64,000 nt of DNA from contig PCUU01000046.1 of assembly GCA_002786855.1 (NCBI GenBank), positions 1 to 64,000 on the forward strand, read 5' to 3'. Under the pieces are notes generated by a model. The model did not search any database. It was not told where the DNA came from and worked only from the letters and a program-made list of their open reading frames with translations. The stretch is from Cytophagales bacterium CG12_big_fil_rev_8_21_14_0_65_40_12 (GTDB taxonomy: Bacteria; Bacteroidota; Bacteroidia; Cytophagales; Cyclobacteriaceae). Below, one piece after another: positions 1 to 7,570 of the stretch. Position 1 is the stretch's first letter. Each line of letters begins with the position of its first letter. The position numbers and the translations under genes are program-made.

Positions 1-102
1 CCATTCAGTTTATCAATAAATTTGACTTCAGCAGGAATATTAACAACCTCAAAATTCAAATCATTTAATTTCACCCAACGGGTATCAATTACTTAATTAA
101 GA
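1..102 (-). other. possible remnant reading frame at the window edge
   Basis: Read on the minus strand, about the first 100 bases stay open and give a protein-like stretch (VIDTRWVKLNDLNFEVVNIP and on), directly preceded by a stop and with no ATG at its head. It could be a gene fragment running out of the window. It does not resemble the C-terminus of TrpE, which one would expect before trpG, and the plus strand here also lacks a TrpE-like end. I cannot assign it. Confidence 0.2.
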
Positions 103-124
103 ACAAACAGGAAAAACCATAAGA

Positions 125-180
125 CCTGATGCACGGATTGCTGATCCCTGTTTTACGGATATACTGATACCTGACAACTG
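125..180. repeat. degenerate 7-bp tandem repeat upstream of trpG
   Basis: The spacer divides into eight consecutive heptamers (cctgatg, cacggat, tgctgat, ccctgtt, ttacgga, tatactg, atacctg, acaactg) that share a CTGAT/CTG theme at a constant 7-bp period. It ends just before the trpG start. It belongs to the class of heptad repeats seen in many spacers of this window. Confidence 0.5.
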
Positions 181-186
181 AACAAA

Positions 187-816
187 ATGAAAATACTAAT
201 ACTAGATAACTACGATTCATTCACTTACAACCTTGTGCATTACTTGCGCGAGTTGGGGCATGGGGCTGATATGACTGTTCTACGGAACGATCAAATGACA
301 CTAGATGAAGTAGAGGCTTACGATAAAATTCTACTTTCTCCAGGGCCAGGTATTCCAGAGGAAGCGGGGATAATGCCAGCATTGATCAAACGGTTTGGAC
401 CGACAAAGAGCATTTTGGGTGTTTGCCTAGGTCACCAAGGCATTGCGGAAGCTTATGGAGCTCAGCTGTACAATATGCCTGAAGTACTTCATGGAGTTTC
501 GAGCAAGCTTAAAGTAATAAAAGCCGATGATAGGTTGTTTTCTGGAATTCCAGAAGAATATATCATCTGTCATTACCACAGCTGGAATGTGAAGAAAGAA
601 GACTTAGGAGATGAAATTGAAGTAACTGCAATTGATGAATATGGAGAAATCATGGCCATCAGTCATAAAACCTATGATGTAAAAGGCGTACAGTTTCATC
701 CCGAATCCATCATGACAGAGCATGGGCATAAGTTGCTCGAGAATTGGATCAATAATTCAGTAAACAGTAAAACGGTGATCAGAAAACAGGAATTTAATAA
801 TTCCATTAAAGCCTGA
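187..816 (+). CDS. trpG: anthranilate synthase component II (glutamine amidotransferase)
   Basis: This subunit hydrolyses glutamine and passes ammonia to TrpE for anthranilate formation, the first committed step of tryptophan synthesis. The 209-aa protein is a full-length class I glutamine amidotransferase: it starts with LILDNYDSFTYNL, has the SPGPG loop near residue 51, the nucleophile Cys80 in GVCLGHQ, and His171/Glu173 in FHPES. In some bacteria the same subunit also serves para-aminobenzoate synthase; its position ahead of trpD, trpC and trpF favours the tryptophan role. trpE itself is not in the window, so its usual partner must lie upstream or elsewhere. The stop codon lies inside a 7-bp tandem repeat. 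Confidence 0.95.
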   Translation: MKILILDNYDSFTYNLVHYLRELGHGADMTVLRNDQMTLDEVEAYDKILLSPGPGIPEEAGIMPALIKRFGPTKSILGVCLGHQGIAEAYGAQLYNMPEVLHGVSSKLKVIKADDRLFSGIPEEYIICHYHSWNVKKEDLGDEIEVTAIDEYGEIMAISHKTYDVKGVQFHPESIMTEHGHKLLENWINNSVNSKTVIRKQEFNNSIKA

Positions 817-845
817 TCCCTGATTTTCTAATCCACTGATCTCTG
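811..845. repeat. degenerate 7-bp tandem repeat between trpG and trpD
   Basis: Five heptamers in register (gcctgat, ccctgat, tttctaa, tccactg, atctctg). The first unit contains the trpG stop codon, so the repeat overlaps the end of the gene. Confidence 0.4.
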
Positions 846-858
846 AAAACAAAACAAG

Positions 859-1845
859 ATGAAAGAAATACTAAACCAACTGATAGAATACAAATCGCTT
901 GATAAAAGCACGGCCAAGGAGATTTTGACGAATCTGGCTTTGGGCAAATACAACCAAAGTCAGGTGGCGGCTTTTCTTACGGTGTATCTTATGCGTAGCA
1001 TCACGGTTGAGGAACTTGAAGGTTTTCGCGATGCGATGCTTGAGCTATGTATCCCAGTCGAAATTCCTGAATACGATGCAATCGACCTTTGCGGTACTGG
1101 AGGTGATGGCAAGAATACATTCAATATTTCGACACTTTCGTCATTTATTGTGGCGGGTGCCGGACAGCATGTGGCCAAGCACGGTAACAATGGTGTTTCA
1201 TCAGTTTCGGGTTCTTCTAACCTGATGGCGCATTTTGGTTATGAATTCACCAATGATGTGGGCAAACTGAAAAAGAGCCTTGATGAATGCGGAATCGCTT
1301 TCCTGCACGCTCCATTATTTCACCCAGCGATGAAAAACGTTGCGCCCATTCGTAGAGATTTAGGGGTGAAAACCTTCTTCAATATGCTTGGCCCAATGGT
1401 AAATCCTTCCTTTCCGAAAAAACAATTGGTTGGAGTATTTAGTCTTGAATTGGCCCGACTGTATGGCTATCTCTACCAAAAAACCGATAAACAATTTGTG
1501 ATTCTACATGCGCTAGATGGCTATGATGAAGTTTCTTTGACAGGGGCATTCAAGAAAATCACTCATCTTCAAGAAGAAATTGTTCAACCCGAGGATTTAG
1601 GAATGAACCGCATTCAACCGGAAGCGATTTTTGGAGGAGAAACGGTGGAAGAATCGGCTAAAATTTTTGAAAATATATTAAAAGGAGAAGGAACAAAAGC
1701 CCAGAACAATGTGGTGATAGCCAACTCGGCCATGGCACTACAATGCGGAAAAGGCTATTCTACCGCAGAGGCATTAGAGCGGGCGACTGAATCGCTCGAA
1801 TCAGGAAAAGCATTAAAGGTATTTAAACGAATTTTAGAATTATAA
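859..1845 (+). CDS. trpD: anthranilate phosphoribosyltransferase
   Basis: It transfers phosphoribosyl from PRPP to anthranilate, the second step of the tryptophan pathway. The 328-aa protein has normal family length. Visible motifs are the PRPP-binding CGTGGDG (residues 78-84) followed by NTFNIST, the KHGNNGVSSVSGSS anthranilate/PRPP loop near 107-120, and the RRDLGVKTFFNMLGPMVNP segment conserved in TrpD. The ATG at 859 lies 42 bases after trpG, consistent with cotranscription. A REP-like palindrome follows the stop codon. No frameshift or missing catalytic segment is seen. Confidence 0.95.
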   Translation: MKEILNQLIEYKSLDKSTAKEILTNLALGKYNQSQVAAFLTVYLMRSITVEELEGFRDAMLELCIPVEIPEYDAIDLCGTGGDGKNTFNISTLSSFIVAGAGQHVAKHGNNGVSSVSGSSNLMAHFGYEFTNDVGKLKKSLDECGIAFLHAPLFHPAMKNVAPIRRDLGVKTFFNMLGPMVNPSFPKKQLVGVFSLELARLYGYLYQKTDKQFVILHALDGYDEVSLTGAFKKITHLQEEIVQPEDLGMNRIQPEAIFGGETVEESAKIFENILKGEGTKAQNNVVIANSAMALQCGKGYSTAEALERATESLESGKALKVFKRILEL

Positions 1846-1852
1846 ATTAGAA

Positions 1853-1972
1853 CGTCTTTGCGAGCGAGTTCATCTTTCGATAGAAAGGAGAACGACCGAA
1901 GCAATCTCGGATTAACGAAAAGAGATTGCTTCGTCACCCACCTTTTTCAAAGGTCGGTTCCTCGCAATGACG
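1853..1972. repeat. REP-like nested palindrome between trpD and trpC
   Basis: The outer arms CGTCTTTGCGAG (1853-1864) and CTCGCAATGACG (1961-1972) are inverted copies with one mismatch. Inner arms GAAGCAATCTC (1898-1908) and GAGATTGCTTC (1922-1932) are perfect inverted copies. The element could fold into a long hairpin in the intercistronic RNA. A related half lies at 3541-3564 and a diverged form at 7388-7473. An ATG inside the right arm (1967) is in frame with trpC but is probably not its start. Confidence 0.75.
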
Positions 1973-1987
1973 AAATCATTGACTAAC

Positions 1988-2803
1988 ATGGACATACTAC
2001 AAAAAATACTAGCACACAAAGAGAAGGAAGTAGCCGAGCGCAAGAGTCTTTTTCCACCAAAATTATTAGAGCAGACAGTTTACTTCGATAGCAAACCCGT
2101 GTCACTCAAGCATTATTTGCTTCGCGAAGATAAGTCTGGGATTATCGCTGAATTCAAGCGTCAATCTCCTTCAAAAGGAGTGATTAACGCCCATGCCAAA
2201 GTGGAACGCACTACAATTGGGTACATGCAGGCAGGCGCTTCGGCCTTATCAATTCTTACAGATTCGGAATTCTTTGGAGGAAAAAATGAAGACCTTTCTA
2301 CTGCTCGGAAATTCAATTTCTGTCCTGTGTTGAGAAAGGATTTTATCATTGATGAATACCAAATCATTGAAGCCAAATCAATTGGTGCGGATGCGATTCT
2401 TTTAATAGCCGCAGCACTGACTCCCGCCAGACTGAAAGAGCTGGCTGCTTTCGCCAAAACGCTTCAGCTCGAGGTGCTTATGGAAATCCATAATGAAGAA
2501 GAATTGCATCCGTATTTATCGGCTGATGTGGATGTTGTAGGAGTGAACAACCGCAACTTGAAAACCTTCGAAACCACCATTCAAACTTCATTGGACTTAG
2601 TCGATAAAATTCCGAATGAATTTGTGAAGATTTCGGAAAGTGGAATCAGTGATCCAGCTACGATTGTAGAATTGAAAAAAGCAGGTTTTCAAGGCTTTTT
2701 AATCGGTGAAACCTTTATGAAAACAGGAAGACCAGAAAGAGCAGCTGCTGAGTTTATCGAGGCAGTTAAGAAACAGTTGATCAGGGAAACAGAAAATAGT
2801 TGA
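1988..2803 (+). CDS. trpC: indole-3-glycerol phosphate synthase
   Basis: It closes the ring of carboxyphenylamino-deoxyribulose phosphate to give indole-3-glycerol phosphate. With the ATG at 1988 the protein is 271 aa and starts MDILQKILAHKEKEV, as TrpC proteins normally do. An in-frame ATG at 1967 would add MTKSLTN, but that stretch comes from the REP-like element, so I reject it. Motifs: IIAEFKRQSPSKG with Glu55 and Lys57, LRKDFIIDEYQI, GVNNRNL, SESGI and LIGETFM, all expected for the TIM-barrel active site. The last residues (QLIRETENS) are encoded by sequence that already follows the 7-bp repeat pattern of the spacer. Confidence 0.95.
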   Translation: MDILQKILAHKEKEVAERKSLFPPKLLEQTVYFDSKPVSLKHYLLREDKSGIIAEFKRQSPSKGVINAHAKVERTTIGYMQAGASALSILTDSEFFGGKNEDLSTARKFNFCPVLRKDFIIDEYQIIEAKSIGADAILLIAAALTPARLKELAAFAKTLQLEVLMEIHNEEELHPYLSADVDVVGVNNRNLKTFETTIQTSLDLVDKIPNEFVKISESGISDPATIVELKKAGFQGFLIGETFMKTGRPERAAAEFIEAVKKQLIRETENS

Positions 2804-2852
2804 TCAGAAAACAGCCCCGAAACATCGGGGAGGAAACTAAGGTTCCTCAAAA
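2775..2852. repeat. spacer element with CCCCGA hairpin, also present at 16290-16347
   Basis: After heptamers (agttgat, cagggaa, acagaaa, atagttg, atcagaa, aacagcc) comes a hairpin with arms CCCCGA (2815-2820) and TCGGGG (2825-2830) around AACA, then a second dyad GAGGAA...TTCCTC. A clearly homologous block follows the FtsX-type gene that ends at 16235. There is no T-run directly after the first hairpin, so it is not a classic intrinsic terminator. Confidence 0.5.
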
Positions 2853-2863
2853 AAGTTCAGCAT

Positions 2864-2912
2864 TAACTGATAACTGATAACTGATAACTGATAACTGATA
2901 ACTGATAACTGA
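2864..2912. repeat. (TAACTGA)x7 perfect tandem repeat upstream of trpF
   Basis: Seven exact head-to-tail copies of TAACTGA end 17 bases before the trpF start codon. A perfect array of this kind can change copy number by slippage and would then change the trpC-trpF spacing. It is the cleanest example of the 7-bp repeat class in this window. Confidence 0.9.
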
Positions 2913-2929
2913 TTAACTAAATACTAAAC

Positions 2930-3562
2930 ATGAAACTTAAAGTCTGTGGCATGAGAGAAAGCGCTAATATCAGCGAGCTGTTAAAGCTGTCGCCTGACTT
3001 TATGGGCTTTATTTTCTTCGCTAAATCAAAGCGAGATGTTGCGGATAGTTTGGATGCTGAGTTATTGGCTTCATTTCCTGATTCAACACAGAAAGTTGGC
3101 GTTTTTGTGAATGCAGAGTTAGATTTTGTAAAAGGAAAAGTGGAGCAATTTGGTTTAGATATGGTGCAATTGCATGGCGATGAGCGCCCTGAATATTGCT
3201 TCGATTTAAAATCAAAGGGTATTAAAGTGATCAAGGTGTTTTCGGTTGCAGAAAGCTTTGATTTCAATCAATTGGAGGCCTATAAGCCTTATGTTGATTT
3301 CTTTTTATTCGATACAAAAGGAAAAGAAAGAGGAGGAAATGGAGTACAGTTTGATTGGTTGATTTTGAAAGGCTATGATCAAGAAATTCAATTCTTTTTG
3401 AGTGGTGGAATTGACCTCGAAAACCTTGAACAATTGAGTGAATTAAAAGGTATGAATTTGCATGCCATTGATGTCAATTCGAAGTTCGAAATTGAACCAG
3501 GTTTGAAGGATGTTGGGAGATTGAAGGAATTGAAGGAGAGATTGCTTCGTGCCTCGCAATGA
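2930..3562 (+). CDS. trpF: phosphoribosylanthranilate isomerase
   Basis: It catalyses the Amadori rearrangement of phosphoribosylanthranilate before the TrpC step. The 210-aa protein shows the family start KVCGM with catalytic Cys6, the MGFIFF strand, QLHGDE, and the general acid Asp128 in FFLFDTKGK, followed by a phosphate-binding FLSGGI loop and a DVNSKFE motif. The usual DVSSGVE reads DVNSKFE here, a mild deviation. The final codons (RLLRASQ and stop) are supplied by a REP-like repeat whose core CTCGCAATGACG overlaps the stop codon, so the C-terminus seems to have been reshaped by repeat insertion. Confidence 0.93.
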   Translation: MKLKVCGMRESANISELLKLSPDFMGFIFFAKSKRDVADSLDAELLASFPDSTQKVGVFVNAELDFVKGKVEQFGLDMVQLHGDERPEYCFDLKSKGIKVIKVFSVAESFDFNQLEAYKPYVDFFLFDTKGKERGGNGVQFDWLILKGYDQEIQFFLSGGIDLENLEQLSELKGMNLHAIDVNSKFEIEPGLKDVGRLKELKERLLRASQ

Positions 3563-3640
3563 CGGTTCACTCAGTCATCCTGAACTTGTTTCAGGATCTG
3601 TCGGAATAACCTGCAGGCGATCGGTCACCGTCACTGCGAG
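3539..3640. repeat. REP-like repeat overlapping the 3' end of trpF
   Basis: GAGATTGCTTCG followed by CTCGCAATGACG (3553-3564) matches the right half of the element at 1853-1972. CGTCACTGCGAG at 3629-3640 is its inverted partner with one mismatch. Between them lies a perfect hairpin TCCTGAA (3578-3584) / TTCAGGA (3590-3596). The trpF stop codon lies within the left arm. Confidence 0.7.
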
Positions 3641-3730
3641 CTCTTTTTCGACCAGAGGAAGAAAAAAGAGAGAAGCAGTCTCAAGTTTCAGGGTCTGTCA
3701 GACTTATTAAAATTAAAAGTTGTACAAACA

Positions 3731-3772
3731 GAATTGAAAACAGAATTGAAAACAGAATTGAAAACAGAATAC
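3731..3772 (+). repeat. 12-bp in-frame tandem repeat at the start of the GNAT gene
   Basis: The 12-mer ttgaaaacagaa is repeated three times at 3734-3769 and encodes the N-terminal Leu-Lys-Thr-Glu units of the following gene. Each copy supplies an in-frame TTG, so copy number changes would alter the start region without shifting frame. Confidence 0.75.
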
Positions 3773-4186
3773 TACATATCAACAGACAAAGCGAAGCTAG
3801 ATATAGCGATGTTGCATGGTTTTTTGAGCCAATCTTATTGGTCGCCAAGTATTCCATTGGAAACGCTCCAAAGAGCAATTGAAAACTCAATTTGTTTTGG
3901 CGCATTTCACCATTCAGGTGCACAAATTGGTTTTGCTAGGGTGGTAAGCGATAAAGCAACATTCGCCTATTTGGCTGATGTATTTGTTTTGCCAGCATTC
4001 AGAGGAAAAGGCATTTCAAACTTAATTATGGAAGCCTATACAAATCATCCTGAATTGCAGAGGTTGAGGAGACATATGCTCGTGACGCGCGATGCCCATG
4101 GCCTTTATAAAAAGTTCGGTTTCACAGAGGCTAAAAACCCTGAAAATTTAATGCAGAAGCATTACCCAGATGTGTATAAACAATAG
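3734..4186 (+). CDS. GNAT-family N-acetyltransferase inside the trp cluster
   Basis: A GCN5-related acetyltransferase of about 150 aa that uses acetyl-CoA; the acceptor is unknown. The acetyl-CoA region is visible in the strand [15 protein letters not shown] (the R-G-K-G pyrophosphate loop) followed by a helix, and the C-terminal LYKKFGF is typical of the fold. No ATG precedes the conserved part. The frame is open upstream and the likely start is one of the TTG codons in the 12-bp repeat (3734, 3746 or 3758), so the exact N-terminus is unsure. The gene lies between trpF and trpB and reaches into the trpB leader, which suggests cotranscription rather than a role in tryptophan synthesis. Confidence 0.8.
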   Translation: MKTELKTELKTEYYISTDKAKLDIAMLHGFLSQSYWSPSIPLETLQRAIENSICFGAFHHSGAQIGFARVVSDKATFAYLADVFVLPAFRGKGISNLIMEAYTNHPELQRLRRHMLVTRDAHGLYKKFGFTEAKNPENLMQKHYPDVYKQ

Positions 4187-4190
4187 AAAG

Positions 4191-5372
4191 ATGAAAGTAC
4201 AAGTAGACGAAAGAGGGTATTACGGTAATTTTGGAGGTGCATTTATTCCAGAAATGCTCTATCCCAATGTGGAGGAGTTGAGAGAAAACTACGAACGAAT
4301 TGTTCAAGAGCCTGACTTCCAAAAGCAGCTCAATCATTTACTAAAAGACTTCGTGGGAAGACCCACACCATTGTATTTGGCAGAAAGACTGTCTGAATTA
4401 TATGGAGCGGAAATTTACTTGAAACGCGAAGACCTTTGCCATACAGGCGCCCACAAGGTCAATAATACTGTCGGTCAGATTCTCTTGGCTCAGCGCTTGG
4501 GCAAAAAGAAGATCATTGCAGAAACTGGCGCAGGTCAGCATGGAGTGGCTACTGCTACGGTTTGCGCCTTGATGGGAGTGGAGTGCATCGTCTACATGGG
4601 TGAGGTAGACATGGCGCGCCAAAAGCCCAATGTTGAGCGCATGCGCATTTTGGGGGCTGAAGTTCGTCCCGCTACAAGCGGAAGCAAAACCTTGAAAGAC
4701 GCAACGAATGAAGCCATGCGCCATTGGATCAACAATCCTACTGACACGCATTATATCATTGGTTCGGTCGTGGGGCCACATCCTTATCCAGAAATGGTGG
4801 CTCGTTTTCAGTCGGTCATTAGCAAAGAAATTAAAGCACAGCTTTTAGAAAAGAAGGGCAAAGAAAACCCCGATTATGTGATCGCTTGTGTAGGTGGAGG
4901 CAGCAATGCGGCTGGCGCTTTCTATCATTATTATAATGAAGAAGACGTAAAACTAGTCGCTGTAGAAGCCGCTGGTTTAGGCAATCATACAGGTGAGTCT
5001 GCGGCAACCACCGTACTCGGAAAACCTGGTATTCTGCACGGTTCAAAGACTCTCTTGATGCAGACAGAAGACGGTCAAGTCGTTGAGCCTTATTCAATAT
5101 CAGCGGGTTTGGATTACCCGGGACTAGGTCCAGTACACGCCCATTTACATGAGACTGGTAGAGCGACTTTCTACAGTGTAACCGATGAGGAAGCCATGAA
5201 AGCTGGGATTCTATTGAGCAGAACTGAGGGGATTATTCCCGCCATAGAAACCGCTCATGCATTTGCAGCGCTCAATCAAATGAGTTTTAATCCTTCAGAT
5301 GTAGTGGTGGTTAACCTCTCTGGCCGAGGCGACAAGGATTTGGATACTTATATAAAATGGGGAAAGTATTAA
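4191..5372 (+). CDS. trpB: tryptophan synthase beta chain
   Basis: This PLP enzyme condenses indole with serine to make tryptophan and works as an alpha2beta2 complex with TrpA. From the ATG at 4191 it is 393 aa and starts [16 protein letters not shown], the normal beginning of TrpB1. An in-frame ATG at 4170 lies inside the upstream GNAT gene and is less likely. The PLP lysine is Lys89 in HTGAHKVNN. The phosphate loop [19 protein letters not shown], and [11 protein letters not shown] are all intact. The start lies 4 bases after the GNAT stop, so translation may be coupled. Confidence 0.97.
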   Translation: MKVQVDERGYYGNFGGAFIPEMLYPNVEELRENYERIVQEPDFQKQLNHLLKDFVGRPTPLYLAERLSELYGAEIYLKREDLCHTGAHKVNNTVGQILLAQRLGKKKIIAETGAGQHGVATATVCALMGVECIVYMGEVDMARQKPNVERMRILGAEVRPATSGSKTLKDATNEAMRHWINNPTDTHYIIGSVVGPHPYPEMVARFQSVISKEIKAQLLEKKGKENPDYVIACVGGGSNAAGAFYHYYNEEDVKLVAVEAAGLGNHTGESAATTVLGKPGILHGSKTLLMQTEDGQVVEPYSISAGLDYPGLGPVHAHLHETGRATFYSVTDEEAMKAGILLSRTEGIIPAIETAHAFAALNQMSFNPSDVVVVNLSGRGDKDLDTYIKWGKY

Positions 5373-5373
5373 A

Positions 5374-5443
5374 GGAGTCATGAGTCTCGGGTATTGAGTC
5401 TTGGGCGTTCCCAATACTCATGACCCAATACACAATACTATCA
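5374..5443. repeat. degenerate 7-bp tandem repeat between trpB and trpA
   Basis: Ten heptamers in register: ggagtca, tgagtct, cgggtat, tgagtct, tgggcgt, tcccaat, actcatg, acccaat, acacaat, actatca. It spans the trpB-trpA spacer. The second half is roughly complementary to the first (GGGTATTGAGT against ACTCATGACCC), so a weak hairpin is possible. Confidence 0.5.
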
Positions 5444-5446
5444 AAA

Positions 5447-6220
5447 ATGAACAGAATAGATCAATTATTTCAAGCGAAGAAAGAGCGAGTGCTCAACGTA
5501 TATTTTACGGCTGGCTATCCTCAACTGCATGACACTGTGACCATCATCGAAGCACTGGAGAAGTCTGGCGCTGACCTCATTGAGATTGGCATTCCATATT
5601 CAGATCCAATTGCTGATGGACCAACCATTCAAGAAAGTAATGGTGTGGCTTTGGCCAATGGCATGAGTTTGAAAGTGCTTTTTAGCCAGTTAAATGACAT
5701 CAGAGCCAAAGTAAAGGTGCCGATTGTGTTGATGGGCTATGTGAACCCGATTGTGCAATATGGCATGGAAGCTTTCTGTGCAAAATGCGAAGAAGTAGGT
5801 GTGGATGGCGTGATTCTTCCTGATTTACCCATGTTTGAATACACTTCTTATTACAAACCCATGTTCGAAAAGCATGGTTTGTACAATGTGTTTTTAATCA
5901 CTCCTCAAACTTCGGAAGCACGGATTCGCGAGATTGACGACAACTCAAATGGATTCATTTACATGGTTTCTTCGGCCAGTACTACGGGAGCTAAAACAAG
6001 TATTTCAATAGGGCAATCAGATTACTTCGCTAGAATAAAAAGCATGAATTTGAAAAACCCAACCCTGATCGGTTTTGGGATTTCTAATGCTGAAACTTTT
6101 GACAAGGCCTGCGAAAATGCCAATGGCGCCATTATCGGAAGTGCCTTTATTAAGGCCATTTCTGAAGAAGGAGATTTGGAGAAGAATATTGAGGGGTTTG
6201 TTAAATCAGTGATTGATTGA
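5447..6220 (+). CDS. trpA: tryptophan synthase alpha chain
   Basis: It cleaves indole-3-glycerol phosphate to indole and glyceraldehyde-3-phosphate and channels indole to TrpB. I choose the ATG at 5447 (MNRIDQLFQAKKERVLNVYF, 257 aa) over an upstream ATG at 5420 that lies in the heptad-repeat spacer. Catalytic Glu46 (IEIGIPYSDP) and Asp57 (ADGP) are present, as are QESNG, VLMGYVNP, DGVILPDLP and the phosphate-binding GFGIS. Length and motifs are normal. Confidence 0.96.
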   Translation: MNRIDQLFQAKKERVLNVYFTAGYPQLHDTVTIIEALEKSGADLIEIGIPYSDPIADGPTIQESNGVALANGMSLKVLFSQLNDIRAKVKVPIVLMGYVNPIVQYGMEAFCAKCEEVGVDGVILPDLPMFEYTSYYKPMFEKHGLYNVFLITPQTSEARIREIDDNSNGFIYMVSSASTTGAKTSISIGQSDYFARIKSMNLKNPTLIGFGISNAETFDKACENANGAIIGSAFIKAISEEGDLEKNIEGFVKSVID

Positions 6221-6314
6221 TCGGGAAACATTAGATCAGGGAAATAGGAAAGTGGTATTAACTAATAAAGAAATCAATTTGTACTCCGTACATCATAATT
6301 CGTAATTCAATAAA

Positions 6315-7325
6315 ATGATCATACAATTCGAAAAAGACATCAATCCGGCTCAGAAAGAAGCCATTGTCAATAGAGTAAAGGGTTTGAAATACAAGCCAAC
6401 TTCAGTGATTACCCAAAAAGGGGAATACCTCATTGGAACAGGAAAAAAGGACTTCGATATCCGTGAAATCGGCCATATGGATGGTATTAGCGATATCCAT
6501 ATTGTGTCGGACGACTACAAGCTTGTTTCAAAAAAATGGAAAGTAAAGCCTACCCTGATTGATTTGGGAGATGGTGTTGTGATTGAAGAAGGCGGTTTCC
6601 AGATTATGGCGGGCCCTTGTTCTATTGAAAATGAAGATCAAATCAGAAAGACCATTGCCCACCTTCAGGAAAATGGCATTTCGATCATGCGCGGTGGCGT
6701 GTATAAGCCGAGAAGTTCACCTTATTCTTTTAGAGGCTTGGGGATTGAAGGCCTTGAATTATGGTACAAACTCGCTAAAGAAGCGGGGATCAAAATTATT
6801 ACCGAAGTAATGCAGGTGTCTCAAATTGCAGAGATGTATCCTTATACCGATATCTACCAAGTAGGAGCAAGGAACACGCAGAACTTCAATTTGCTGGATG
6901 AATTAGGTAAAGTAGACAAGCCAGTAATGATCAAGCGAGGTATTTCTGGGACTATTGATGAACTGCTTTCTTCAGCTGAATATGTATTTAGTGGAGGTAA
7001 CGAGAAGTTACTTCTTTGCGAAAGAGGTATCCGGACTTACGAGAATGCTACGCGAAATACGATGGACTTAAATGCGATTGCTGTATTGAAAGAGAAGACC
7101 CATTTACCAGTAATTGCAGACCCTTCGCATGGCATTGGTATCCGCGATTTCGTGGAGCCGATTGCCTTGGCAAGCATCATGGCTGGTGCTGATGGCGTAA
7201 TCTACGAAACGCACGAAAAGCCCGAAGAGGCCTATTCTGATGGACAACAAACGTTGAATTTCCCTGAATCGAATAAATTGATTCACAGAATGAGAAAGAC
7301 TTTCGAATTGAGAGAGAGTTTTTAA
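6315..7325 (+). CDS. 3-deoxy-7-phosphoheptulonate (DAHP) synthase, class I-beta
   Basis: It condenses phosphoenolpyruvate and erythrose-4-phosphate in the first step of the shikimate pathway, which feeds chorismate to the upstream trp genes. The 336-aa protein has an N-terminal ferredoxin-like regulatory domain of about 70 residues (MIIQFEKDINPAQKEAIV) and a TIM barrel with MAGPCSIE, RGGVYKPRSSPYSFRG, ITEVM, QVGARNTQNF, VMIKRG and ADPSHGIG. This is the Thermotoga-like I-beta architecture. Unlike some Bacteroidota homologues, it has no chorismate mutase domain at the C-terminus. It is placed 94 bases after trpA and is probably cotranscribed. Confidence 0.93.
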   Translation: MIIQFEKDINPAQKEAIVNRVKGLKYKPTSVITQKGEYLIGTGKKDFDIREIGHMDGISDIHIVSDDYKLVSKKWKVKPTLIDLGDGVVIEEGGFQIMAGPCSIENEDQIRKTIAHLQENGISIMRGGVYKPRSSPYSFRGLGIEGLELWYKLAKEAGIKIITEVMQVSQIAEMYPYTDIYQVGARNTQNFNLLDELGKVDKPVMIKRGISGTIDELLSSAEYVFSGGNEKLLLCERGIRTYENATRNTMDLNAIAVLKEKTHLPVIADPSHGIGIRDFVEPIALASIMAGADGVIYETHEKPEEAYSDGQQTLNFPESNKLIHRMRKTFELRESF

Positions 7326-7387
7326 AGGAGGACGTTTTGCCAGTTGAAAGTAAACTGTCTTCGAGAGTATTTTCATTATAATCGCAA

Positions 7388-7473
7388 GTCATCCCGAAGG
7401 GATCTTTTTCAGCATTGTAAGAAAATTACTCCTTGAAACGTGAAAAGATTTCTTCGCTTTGCTTCGAAATGAC
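7388..7473. repeat. diverged REP-like inverted repeat
   Basis: A long imperfect inverted repeat with ends GTCAT (7388) and ATGAC (7473). The left arm has TCCCGAAGGGATCTTTTTC and the right arm AAAAGATTTCTTCG...CTTCGAAATGAC. It resembles the other REP-like elements between the trp genes and lies between the convergent DAHP synthase and antiporter genes. Confidence 0.5.
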
Positions 7474-7540
7474 ATCACAATGGCTGTTTTGTCATTATTG
7501 GCAAACCAAATTTAAAAACTCACTTAATATTGATAGAACG

Positions 7541-7570
7541 GAAAGAGCGAGTGAATTCATTCGCTCTTTC
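7541..7570 (-). terminator. hairpin at the 3' end of the antiporter gene
   Basis: The perfect arms GAAAGAGCGA (7541-7550) and TCGCTCTTTC (7561-7570) enclose a loop that itself contains GAATTC. The hairpin begins at the stop codon of the minus-strand antiporter gene. There is no strong T-run on the minus strand after it, so it may act as a transcript-stabilising or weak termination element. Confidence 0.45.

Noticed and set aside
960-1225. Overlapping frames within trpD and many similar frames opposite or out of phase with real genes.
   Set aside because: They lie entirely inside well-supported genes and have no family features.
1967-1987. In-frame upstream ATG extending trpC by seven residues.
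   Set aside because: The extension lies in the REP-like arm, and the protein from 1988 begins like other TrpC proteins.
2864-2912. Regular short repeats that could suggest a CRISPR-like array (also 58426-58530).
   Set aside because: Units are 7 bp and contiguous, with no spacers and no cas genes in the window. They are simple tandem repeats.
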